Below are positions 1 to 5,165 of a DNA stretch of 11,546 bases, one piece after another. The position numbers were made by a program, and so were the translations under genes. The DNA is taken from contig JACRMD010000388.1 in the NCBI GenBank assembly GCA_016215085.1, forward strand, positions 1 through 11,546. Direction: 5' to 3'. This stretch comes from Solirubrobacterales bacterium (GTDB lineage Bacteria > Actinomycetota > Thermoleophilia > Solirubrobacterales > Solirubrobacteraceae). Each line of letters opens with the position of its first letter. The stretch's first letter is position 1. A model generated the notes under the pieces. It had not been told where the DNA came from. It ran no database searches and saw nothing but the letters and a program-made list of their open reading frames with translations.

Positions 1-428
1 CCGGCGTGGCCGCCGGCGCCTCCGCCGCGGTCGCGCTGGCGCTCGGCCAGGTGGTCTCGCGCCTCGTCGACCGCCCGCGCCCGTTCGTCGCGCACCCCGA
101 CCAGGTGCACCTCTTCGCGCCGCATGCCGCCGACGCCTCGTTCCCCAGCGACCACGCGACGGCGGCGTTCGCGATCGCCACCGCGATCCTCCTGCGCAAC
201 CGCCTCGCCGGCATCCTCACGATGGCCGCAGCCGCGGCGCTCGCCGCCAGCCGGGTCGTGATCGGCGTCCACTACCCGGCCGACGTCCTCGCCGGTGCGG
301 CGCTCGGCGCGCTCGTCGCGCTCGTGCTCCACCTCGCACCGCTGCGCCGCCGCCTCGACGCGATCGCCGACGCGTCCGGCGCGGCGCTCGACCGCACCCT
401 GCTGCGGGTCCGCGCGCTGCGCGCCTAG
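1..428 (+). CDS. PAP2/BcrC-type undecaprenyl-diphosphate phosphatase, 5'-truncated
   Basis: The reading frame is open to the left window edge, so only the C-terminal part is present; the GTG at 6 is probably internal. The three acid-phosphatase signature blocks are readable, numbered from that GTG: RPRPF at residues 23-27, FPSDH at 46-50 and SRVVIGVHYPAD at 82-93. The last fits SR-x5-H-x3-D, with H89 and D93; H50 and H89 would be the catalytic histidines. FPSDH, rather than the more general PSGH, is typical of BcrC-like enzymes that dephosphorylate undecaprenyl diphosphate for recycling of the cell-wall lipid carrier. Hydrophobic stretches around 52-63, 69-81 and 94-110 fit membrane helices. 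The C-terminus is short and Arg-rich. The stop (426-428) overlaps the stop of the convergent VOC remnant. The PAP2 family is secure; the exact lipid substrate is inferred from motif style, and a broader phosphatidate phosphatase role is the alternative. Confidence 0.88.
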   Translation, partial: GVAAGASAAVALALGQVVSRLVDRPRPFVAHPDQVHLFAPHAADASFPSDHATAAFAIATAILLRNRLAGILTMAAAAALAASRVVIGVHYPADVLAGAALGALVALVLHLAPLRRRLDAIADASGAALDRTLLRVRALRA

Positions 429-589
429 GGGGCGCTGCCGAACCCGATCACGTTGCCGTCGGGCTCGCGGCAGGTCGTCTTGCGCACGCCGTTGGCGTAC
501 GTCTCCCGGGCGTGGGGCTCGAGGCCGCGCGCCGCGATCTCCGCCACCCGCGCGTCGAGGTCGAAGAGGTGCACCGACACGGCCGGACC
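425..589 (-). pseudogene. VOC/glyoxalase-fold domain remnant, C-terminal half only
   Basis: The reverse strand reads 54 codons from just after the stop of the flavoenzyme gene to a TAG at 425-427. The translation includes DLDARVAEIAARGLEP, a helix typical of VOC proteins, and ends REPDGNVIGFGSAP. The latter is the classic final strand of the fold, whose Glu/Asp-Pro-Asp-Gly-Asn block is very characteristic. A full VOC domain has two beta-alpha-beta-beta-beta modules over about 110-130 residues; only the second is here. An in-frame TAG at 590-592 (the stop of the upstream gene) and the lack of any N-terminal module indicate a decayed or deleted gene. A GTG at 578-580 could start a 51-residue peptide, but I see no convincing ribosome binding site for it. 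The alternative is a genuine single-module protein translated by coupling to the upstream stop. The homology call is strong; the pseudogene status is inference. Confidence 0.72.
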
Positions 590-1126
590 CTACCCGCGCT
601 CGGAGAAGCGCCAGCGCGTCGCGCCGTGCGGCTCGGCGCCCGCGACCCCGAACACCGTGTGGGCGGTGAGGCGGAAGAGGTGCCACGGCGGCGGGCCGGC
701 GCTGGGCGCGCTGTAGGGCGCGGTGAAGGCGTCGCCGTCGACCCGCACCGGCCACCCGCCGGGGTCGCGGTAGTGCGCGGCCACGGCCTCGAGCGCCGGG
801 GCGTCGACGACGCGCCGGGCCTCGCCCTCGAACACCAGGTCCATGCCGGGCAGGCTCGCCGAGATCGTGCACGCGGGGTTCGCCGCGAGGTTGCGCGCCT
901 TGCGGGTGGCGGGCCCGCACTGGAAGTACAGATCGCCCTCGTGCCATGCGGCGCCGATCCCGGCCGCGTGGGGGCGGCCGTCGGGCCGGACGGTGCCGAG
1001 GAAGACGTGCGCGTCGAAGGTCAGGATGCCGGCGACGACGACATCGCGGGCGCGGCTCCACGGCATCGGCTCGAAGCCGTACGCCGCGGCGAGGTTGGTC
1101 GTCTCGATGGGCTCACGGTCGGGCAT
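590..1126 (-). CDS. Pyridoxamine 5'-phosphate oxidase family (split-barrel flavin/F420) protein
   Basis: This 178-residue protein has the split-barrel layout of the PNPOx-like superfamily. HVFLGTVRPDGRPHAAGIGA (about residues 40-59) is the first beta-hairpin with the PDGRPH turn. LYFQCGPATRKARNLAANP (about 66-84) is the cofactor-phosphate-binding segment, with Thr/Arg/Lys residues and the R-NL--NP pattern. LVFEGEARRV follows, and a C-terminal ATRWRF motif is typical of actinobacterial members. These proteins bind FMN, F420 or related cofactors and reduce small molecules; true PNP oxidase activity is not implied. The ATG at 1126 is preceded by GAAGGG a few bases upstream, which supports the start. 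It is divergent from the secreted-protein gene at 1244. Its stop is followed in the same frame by a VOC remnant, suggesting loss of a former neighbour or fusion partner. Family assignment is firm; substrate unknown. Confidence 0.85.
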   Translation of the reverse strand: MPDREPIETTNLAAAYGFEPMPWSRARDVVVAGILTFDAHVFLGTVRPDGRPHAAGIGAAWHEGDLYFQCGPATRKARNLAANPACTISASLPGMDLVFEGEARRVVDAPALEAVAAHYRDPGGWPVRVDGDAFTAPYSAPSAGPPPWHLFRLTAHTVFGVAGAEPHGATRWRFSERG

Positions 1127-1150
1127 GTCCCTTCAGACGGCCCGGGCGCC

Positions 1151-1167
1151 CGGACCTCATCGGTCCG
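1151..1167. promoter_or_regulatory. Inverted repeat in divergent promoter region
   Basis: CGGACC-TCATC-GGTCCG is a perfect 6-base inverted repeat with a 5-base centre, in the 117-base gap between the divergent flavoenzyme and secreted-protein genes. It sits 25-41 bases upstream of the flavoenzyme ATG, a plausible operator position, or could form a small hairpin in the 5' leader. At this GC content such repeats also arise by chance, so this is a candidate only. Confidence 0.35.
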
Positions 1168-1197
1168 CGAGGTGCGGCTACCCCGTCGGGCACCTCG
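1168..1197. promoter_or_regulatory. Second inverted repeat in the same divergent promoter region
   Basis: CGAGGTGC at 1168-1175 and GCACCTCG at 1190-1197 form a perfect 8-base inverted repeat with a 14-base spacer, directly adjoining the shorter repeat at 1151-1167. Centre-to-centre spacing of the half-sites is about two helical turns (22 bases), which suits binding by a dimer on one DNA face. The decamer GTCCGCGAGG occurs at 1163-1172, overlapping the left arm, and again at 1218-1227. No clear -10/-35 hexamers are visible. Operator function is inference. Confidence 0.38.
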
Positions 1198-1243
1198 GGG
1201 GCTGGCCACCGTCGCCCGTCCGCGAGGGGCTCGTTCCGGGGAC

Positions 1244-1645
1244 ATGAACCTCCGCACCGCACTGATCACCACCTCCGCCATCACCGCGCTGGCCACCGCC
1301 GGCGTCGCCGGCGCCGCCGAGGCGCCGCTGGTCTCCCACCAGGCCGAGCTCCACGGCAAGGCCCCCGTCACCGTCGCCGGCACCGGCGTCAAGAAGGGCG
1401 ACTGGATGGGCTCCAAGCAGTTCATCATCTACAAGAAGGTCCGCGTCGACGGCCACGGCAAGGTCACGCTGACTCTGAAGGCGCCGAAGGGCAAGACCGT
1501 CGCCGGCCTGGCCGTCGACGAGAAGAGCGGCGTCGGCTTCGTGGCCCAGCGCGACTACCCGGGCCACAAGACCGTCACGGTCACCGCCTACGGCCGCAAC
1601 GCCGAGGGCCCGTCGCGCGGCCGCATCCTCGCGCTGGTCCGCTAG
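1244..1645 (+). CDS. Small secreted protein of unknown function
   Basis: This 133-residue protein starts at an ATG preceded by a GGGGA stretch, the best Shine-Dalgarno candidate. Residues 1-27 are a clear Sec signal peptide: MNLRT, then a hydrophobic Ala/Thr/Val core, then a small-residue cleavage region around AGAAEA. The mature part (about 106 residues) has no cysteine, is rich in Gly, Lys and Val, and alternates in a pattern suggesting beta strands (PVTVAGTG, FIIYKKVRV, KVTLTLKAP, GVGFVAQ, KTVTVTAYG). This resembles a small extracytoplasmic beta-sandwich. The frame runs open upstream to 512, but that part lies opposite the flavoenzyme gene and lacks coding character, so this start is preferred. 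I do not recognise the family. It is divergent from the flavoenzyme gene, and its stop is abutted by a palindromic repeat. Confidence 0.72.
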   Translation: MNLRTALITTSAITALATAGVAGAAEAPLVSHQAELHGKAPVTVAGTGVKKGDWMGSKQFIIYKKVRVDGHGKVTLTLKAPKGKTVAGLAVDEKSGVGFVAQRDYPGHKTVTVTAYGRNAEGPSRGRILALVR

Positions 1646-1674
1646 GGGGCCTGGCCCCCAACCTGCGCTCAACA
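1646..1674. repeat. Palindrome-containing intergenic repeat, copy 1
   Basis: This begins one base after the secreted-protein stop with GGGGCCTGGCCCCCAACCTG and ends in CAACA. It matches copy 2 (1682-1710) at 27 of 29 positions, 36 bases apart. The core GGGGCC-T-GGCCCC is a palindrome, with one more G-C pair outside it (1645/1659). It is followed by AACAGTGTT (1671-1679), itself a perfect short palindrome that copy 2 lacks. This could be a terminator for the + gene, a protein-binding site, or a member of a genome-wide REP-like family. Confidence 0.7.
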
Positions 1675-1681
1675 GTGTTAA

Positions 1682-1710
1682 GGGGCCTGGCCCCCAACCT
1701 GGGCGCAACA
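1682..1710. repeat. Palindrome-containing intergenic repeat, copy 2
   Basis: This copy is identical to copy 1 over its first 20 bases, then diverges at two positions before the shared CAACA. It lies in the gap between two convergent genes. The head-to-tail arrangement with a 36-base period indicates tandem duplication of one unit rather than two independent hairpins. Confidence 0.7.
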
Positions 1711-1722
1711 CTCGTCCGCCGC

Positions 1723-1769
1723 GAGGCGGGTGCCGCGGCGGTCCTGCCGCCGCGGCACTCCCCGGCCTC
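1723..1769. terminator. Strong GC hairpin between convergent genes, probable bidirectional terminator
   Basis: Bases 1730-1741 and 1747-1758 form a perfect 12-base-pair stem (GTGCCGCGGCGG with CCGCCGCGGCAC) around a 5-base loop, TCCTG. An outer GAGGC (1723-1727) can pair with GCCTC (1765-1769) across a small internal loop. It lies between genes that end facing each other, where a bidirectional terminator is expected. There is no T-tract on either side; many actinobacterial intrinsic terminators lack one. The structure is directly visible; termination is inferred. Confidence 0.6.
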
Positions 1770-1876
1770 GGGCCGCAGCGCGTGAGGAGGAGAAGCTGCG
1801 GCCGACTGGTGCGGCCGGGTGGGTCAGGGCCCGACCGCACCGACAGTGCAGCACGACCACGGGCGCCCCTCGTCAA

Positions 1877-1898
1877 GATCCGGAGAACGGTCCGGATC
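1877..1898 (-). terminator. Hairpin just downstream of the membrane-protein operon
   Basis: GATCCGGA (1877-1884) and TCCGGATC (1891-1898) are a perfect 8-base inverted repeat with a 6-base loop. It begins 5 bases after the stop of the last gene of the reverse-strand operon. Read on that strand the stem is followed by TTGACG, a minimal T-run. Position and orientation fit transcription termination of that operon. Confidence 0.55.
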
Positions 1899-1903
1899 CG
1901 GTC

Positions 1904-2416
1904 CTAGGTCGGCAGCGACGAGCCCGCGAAGCCGAAGAACCACACGGCCATCACCAGCAGCGCGAGCGAGACGCTGGTGAGCATCACGACCTCCAGCACG
2001 CCGTTGGGCCGGGCGGGCTCGTCGCGCTCGCCGCGCATCGACTTCAGCCAGGTCGCGCGGCGGCGCTCGACGCCGGCACCCGTCACGCGCTGGTGGGCGC
2101 GGTTGAGCGCGCCGAGCGCCTTGCCGATGATCGCGAAGGTCACGACCAGGCCGGCCAGCACCAGCAGGTACGGCCCCGCGCTGGGTGCCGTAGACGACGT
2201 CATCTGCGAGGCGAGGTACAGCCAGGCCACCGGCGCGACCAGCCACATGGCGATCGAGCCGGCCGCCATCAGCACGACGAGCGTCCAGGCGACGAGCCGG
2301 CGGCCGGCCGCCGACGCGCGACCGCCCGCGCCGGTGGGCGCGGGCGGGGCGGCGGGCGCGCGGGTGAAGCGGTCCGCGCGCTCGTCCGTGGTCTCGACGT
2401 GGCGGGTGCCCGTCAC
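1904..2416 (-). CDS. Small three-helix membrane protein, second gene of operon
   Basis: This is a 170-residue protein. The start is taken at the GTG at 2414-2416, which overlaps the TGA of the upstream gene (2413-2415) as GTGA. That overlap strongly implies translational coupling and decides the start within a much longer open frame. Residues 1-40 are hydrophilic, with a Pro/Ala/Gly-rich linker and several charges. Three hydrophobic segments follow, at about 41-70, 82-104 and 141-164. The loop between helices 2 and 3 (about 105-140) is strongly basic (NRAHQR, ERRR, KSMRGER), so by the positive-inside rule it should be cytoplasmic; the N-terminus would then be outside if three helices are right. 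The short APVAWLYLASQM segment ends the first hydrophobic stretch. I recognise no enzymatic motif. It is probably an accessory subunit or partner of the large membrane protein upstream. A hairpin follows its stop. Confidence 0.75.
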   Translation of the reverse strand: MTGTRHVETTDERADRFTRAPAAPPAPTGAGGRASAAGRRLVAWTLVVLMAAGSIAMWLVAPVAWLYLASQMTSSTAPSAGPYLLVLAGLVVTFAIIGKALGALNRAHQRVTGAGVERRRATWLKSMRGERDEPARPNGVLEVVMLTSVSLALLVMAVWFFGFAGSSLPT

Positions 2417-4245
2417 GTGGCCGCCCCCGTCGGGGTGGTGGCGGACGTGGCCGGGGCGGTGCGGCGGAAGCGGGCGCCGTCGGACGGCGGCGTGCCGGCG
2501 CCCTCGGCCCGCGCAACGCGGTTGACGCCCCAGGCCAGCGCGATGAGGAACGAGAGCGCGATCGCCAGCACGACGAGCGCCGCGGCGGCCCACAGCCAGG
2601 CCGGGGCGTCGTCCTTGCGCTCGCGCTGCATCTGCTCGTGGTCGGCCACGAACGGGCGCGCCTTGCCGTCGGTGCCCTTGATCTGCGGCACCGGGATGGC
2701 GGGGTCCTCCGGCAGCCAGACGCCGGCGCTCATGAGCGAGCGGCCCTCGTGCAGGCGCACGAGCGTCTTCCAGTCCCCGCTCACCGGGACCGGCTGGGGC
2801 GAGCGGTACACGCCGTCGCCGATCCGCTGCAGGTCGTCGACGCGCAGCCCGCCGCCCTGCCACGACGTCGCGGTGAACCAGGCGGCGCCCTCCGCGGCGT
2901 CCTTGGGATCGACGCGGACGACCGCGCGGCCCTGGTCGTCGAGCGAGATCGCCGCGGTGCCCTCGGGCCCGCTGGTCGCCAGGCCGTTGGCCACGCACAG
3001 CGCGACCGCGGCGAGCGAGCCGATGGCGACCGTCCGCGCGACGGCCGGCCGCGGGAGCGAGAACCCGAGCCCGGTCCCGAGCAGCGCGCCGATCAGGCCG
3101 CCGGCCACGCCGCAGACCACGGCCATGACCAGGCCCTCGGGCAGGAGCGCGTCGTTCCACGCGAGCGGCATCGCGACGTGGCTCCACGCCCACTCGGCCG
3201 CGAAGCCCAGGGTGCCGATGAGCACGCCCGCGACCGCGCCGAAGGTCAGCGGCCCGCGCCGCGCGAGCACGGCGGCCGCGGCGAGCTCGACGAGGATCGC
3301 CTCGGGGAGGTAGAGCGCCATCGACGGCGTCGTCTCCCCGAGGACGGGGCCCGTGAGCAGCGAGACGATGCCGCGCAGCAGCAGGAAGAACAGCGCCGCG
3401 CCGATGGCGCCGCCGCGGCCGATCCACAGGCGCGCGGCGACGAGCGCCAGCGCCGCGGCGAGCGCGATGAGCATCGGCTCGAAGACGAAGCGGAACTGCG
3501 GGACGCCGAAGTCGAACTCGCCCTGGAAGGTCGACAGGCCGATCAGCAGGCCGCCCATCAGGCCGACGCGGCGGTAGGCGATCATCTTGGTGCCGCTCGG
3601 CGCGCGGCCGGCGCGCTTGCGTGCGCCCATGCCCTCGGCGAGCAGGATCGCCATGCCGATGAGGCTGAGGCCGGCGCCGCCGATCAGCATCAGGTGCGTC
3701 GGGCCCCAGAGCGTGACGTCCTGGCCGAAGAGCCGGTGCCACATGTCGTCGAGCGGGAAGCCGGTCAGCGCGAAGCCGCCGGCGGCGGCCATCAGCACGC
3801 CGCCGACCGGGGCGTACCAGTCCTTCGTGATCCGCACCGCGGCCGGGCCGGGCTGCTCCTTGGGCAGCGTGACGGCCAGCAGGCCGGCGGCGAAGATGCC
3901 GTAGAGGCCGGCGAGGATGAGGTAGTGCGCCGGGTTGGCGAGCGGGCCCTCGTCGCGCCCGATGTCGATGTGCAGGGAGATGTCCCAGTACATGCCCAGC
4001 AGCGCGACGTTCAGCGACGCCGCGGCGAGGCCGGAGGGCAGCGCCGCCCACGGCGGGAGGCCCGAGACGCGCTCGGCGAACGCCGCCGCGCGCGTGAGGA
4101 AGGGCGTCCTGCCGTTGCGGTGGCCGAGGATCAGCCAGACCAGCAGCGCCGTGACGATGGTCGCCCCGGCCGTCGCGATGATCACCTGGTCGAGCGCCGC
4201 GCCCCCTGCGGGCTTGGCAGCCGCAGCCGCTTCAATCAGTGCCAT
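2413..4245 (-). CDS. Large polytopic membrane protein, possibly metal-binding, with C-terminal extracytoplasmic domain
   Basis: This is a 610-residue protein from the ATG at 4245. A GTG at 4260 would add five residues but lies inside the predicted promoter. About twelve hydrophobic segments span residues 20-425, then a soluble region (about 425-547), a last helix (about 548-573) and a charged Thr/Ala-rich tail. Charged and histidine residues cluster in distinctive motifs: W87-D88--H92-D94--R97-D98-E99 with H107; D166-D167-W169-H170; D176-W180-G-P-T-H184; and E243, E257, H356. Paired His/Asp near helix ends suggest metal or cofactor ligands, or proton/ion handling. The C-terminal domain (VYRSPQPVPVSGDWKTLVRL, then GVWLPEDPAI) resembles the small beta-rich FixH/YtkA-type extracytoplasmic fold linked with copper, but only loosely. 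I do not recognise the family with certainty. It is the first gene of the operon, coupled to a small membrane protein and divergent from a MerR regulator that probably controls it. Confidence 0.82.
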   Translation of the reverse strand: MALIEAAAAAKPAGGAALDQVIIATAGATIVTALLVWLILGHRNGRTPFLTRAAAFAERVSGLPPWAALPSGLAAASLNVALLGMYWDISLHIDIGRDEGPLANPAHYLILAGLYGIFAAGLLAVTLPKEQPGPAAVRITKDWYAPVGGVLMAAAGGFALTGFPLDDMWHRLFGQDVTLWGPTHLMLIGGAGLSLIGMAILLAEGMGARKRAGRAPSGTKMIAYRRVGLMGGLLIGLSTFQGEFDFGVPQFRFVFEPMLIALAAALALVAARLWIGRGGAIGAALFFLLLRGIVSLLTGPVLGETTPSMALYLPEAILVELAAAAVLARRGPLTFGAVAGVLIGTLGFAAEWAWSHVAMPLAWNDALLPEGLVMAVVCGVAGGLIGALLGTGLGFSLPRPAVARTVAIGSLAAVALCVANGLATSGPEGTAAISLDDQGRAVVRVDPKDAAEGAAWFTATSWQGGGLRVDDLQRIGDGVYRSPQPVPVSGDWKTLVRLHEGRSLMSAGVWLPEDPAIPVPQIKGTDGKARPFVADHEQMQRERKDDAPAWLWAAAALVVLAIALSFLIALAWGVNRVARAEGAGTPPSDGARFRRTAPATSATTPTGAAT

Positions 4246-4279
4246 TCCGGCATAGTACACCGATCGATGTCACATGCAA
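4246..4279 (-). promoter_or_regulatory. Promoter of the membrane operon, predicted leaderless transcript
   Basis: On the reverse strand, TTGCAT (4274-4279) and TACTAT (4252-4257) are close to -35 and -10 consensus, with a 16-base spacer. Six bases separate the -10 box from the A of the ATG at 4245, so the expected first transcribed base is the start codon itself. This agrees with the absence of a Shine-Dalgarno sequence. Leaderless mRNAs are common in actinobacteria. Confidence 0.6.
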
Positions 4280-4292
4280 ACGTGGTACGTTT
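4278..4292. promoter_or_regulatory. Candidate MerR operator
   Basis: AAACGT-GGT-ACGTTT is a perfect 6-base inverted repeat with a 3-base centre, in the gap between the MerR-family gene and the divergent membrane operon. It overlaps the operon -35 box by two bases and lies 9 bases before the regulator ATG. It contains TACGTT (4286-4291), a possible -10 for the regulator gene. Binding here could affect both promoters. This is the expected place for an autoregulatory site; direct binding is inference. Confidence 0.6.
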
Positions 4293-4301
4293 CCTCGTGT
4301 C

Positions 4302-5099
4302 ATGGAGCAGCACCTGCGCGTGGTCCCACCCGACGATCCCGGCAGCGGCGAGCTGACGATCGACGAGCTCGCCCAGCGCACCGGGATGACCGTGCGCAAC
4401 ATCCGCGCCCACCAGTCGCGCGGCCTCCTGCAGCCGCCCGAGGTGCGCGGCCGCACCGGCTACTACGGCCCGGCGCACGTCGCGCGCCTGGAGCTCATCA
4501 AGGAGATGCAGGGCCAGGGGTTCAACCTGGAGGCCATCCGCCGCCTGATCGAGCAGGCCCCGGGCGACAGCGAGGAGCCGCTGCGCTTCGTCCGCGCGGT
4601 GCACGAGCCGTTCGTCGCCGAGGAGCCGGAGGTCGTCACGCTGCAGGAGCTCGCCGCCGAGTGGGGCGCCGACGAGCCCAGGCTGCTGGAGCGCGCGATC
4701 AAGATCGGCGTGCTGCGGCCGCTGGGCGACGGCCGCTTCGAGCAGGCCAGCCCGCGCCTGAACCGCGCGGGCGCCGCGCTGCGCGACATGGGCCTCGGCG
4801 AGGAGGTCGGCCTCGACCTGCTCGAGAAGCTGCGCAAGCACGCCGACGGCGTCGCCCACGCGTACGTCGAGCTGTTCGTCGAGCAGGTGTGGAACCCGTT
4901 CCAGGAGGCCGGCGCGCCCGAGGAGCGCTGGCCCGAGGTCCGCGACGCGCTCGAGCGCCTGCGCCCGCTGGCCGCCGAGGCGCTGCTGGGCATCTTCGGC
5001 GTGGCCATGACGGACGCGATCGAGGACGCGTTCGGCCGCGAGGCCGAGAAGCTCCAGAAGCGCAAGCCCGCGCGACGAGACCGCAGAAACGCGGAATAG
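4302..5099 (+). CDS. MerR-family transcriptional regulator
   Basis: This is a 265-residue protein from the ATG at 4302. The frame is open to 4239, but the upstream part crosses the promoter region and precedes the conserved fold, so this start is preferred; no Shine-Dalgarno is visible, so the mRNA is near-leaderless. The winged helix-turn-helix is at residues 18-84: LTIDELAQRTGMTVRNIRAH is the recognition unit, GLLQPPEVRGRTGYYGPAHV the wing, and ELIKEMQGQGFNLEAIRRLI the second HTH-like helix pair. Unlike classic metal-sensing MerR proteins it has no C-terminal cysteine cluster. Residues 112-163 (VTLQELAAEWGADEPRLLER...) resemble a second helix-turn-helix. Helices at 165-245 probably carry dimerisation or ligand binding, and the C-terminus is basic. 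This double-HTH architecture occurs in actinobacterial MerR proteins of unknown ligand. It is divergent from the membrane operon and probably regulates that operon and itself. Confidence 0.88.
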   Translation: MEQHLRVVPPDDPGSGELTIDELAQRTGMTVRNIRAHQSRGLLQPPEVRGRTGYYGPAHVARLELIKEMQGQGFNLEAIRRLIEQAPGDSEEPLRFVRAVHEPFVAEEPEVVTLQELAAEWGADEPRLLERAIKIGVLRPLGDGRFEQASPRLNRAGAALRDMGLGEEVGLDLLEKLRKHADGVAHAYVELFVEQVWNPFQEAGAPEERWPEVRDALERLRPLAAEALLGIFGVAMTDAIEDAFGREAEKLQKRKPARRDRRNAE

Positions 5100-5165
5100 T
5101 TCCCGGAAGGTGCGGTTTGGCGACGTCCGCCGCAAGAGACCGGCCTTCGGTGCGTTGGCGCTGGC

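Noticed and set aside
1730..3313. A 527-codon + strand open frame across the membrane operon
   Set aside because: The reverse strand encodes clear transmembrane proteins with a coupled start; the + frame is low-complexity Arg/Ala/Gly/Pro without motifs.
5116..5121. GTTTGG upstream of the first M14 gene and again at 8570-8575 before the second
   Set aside because: A six-base match at different distances from the two ATGs (45 versus 25 bases) is too weak to propose a shared promoter element.
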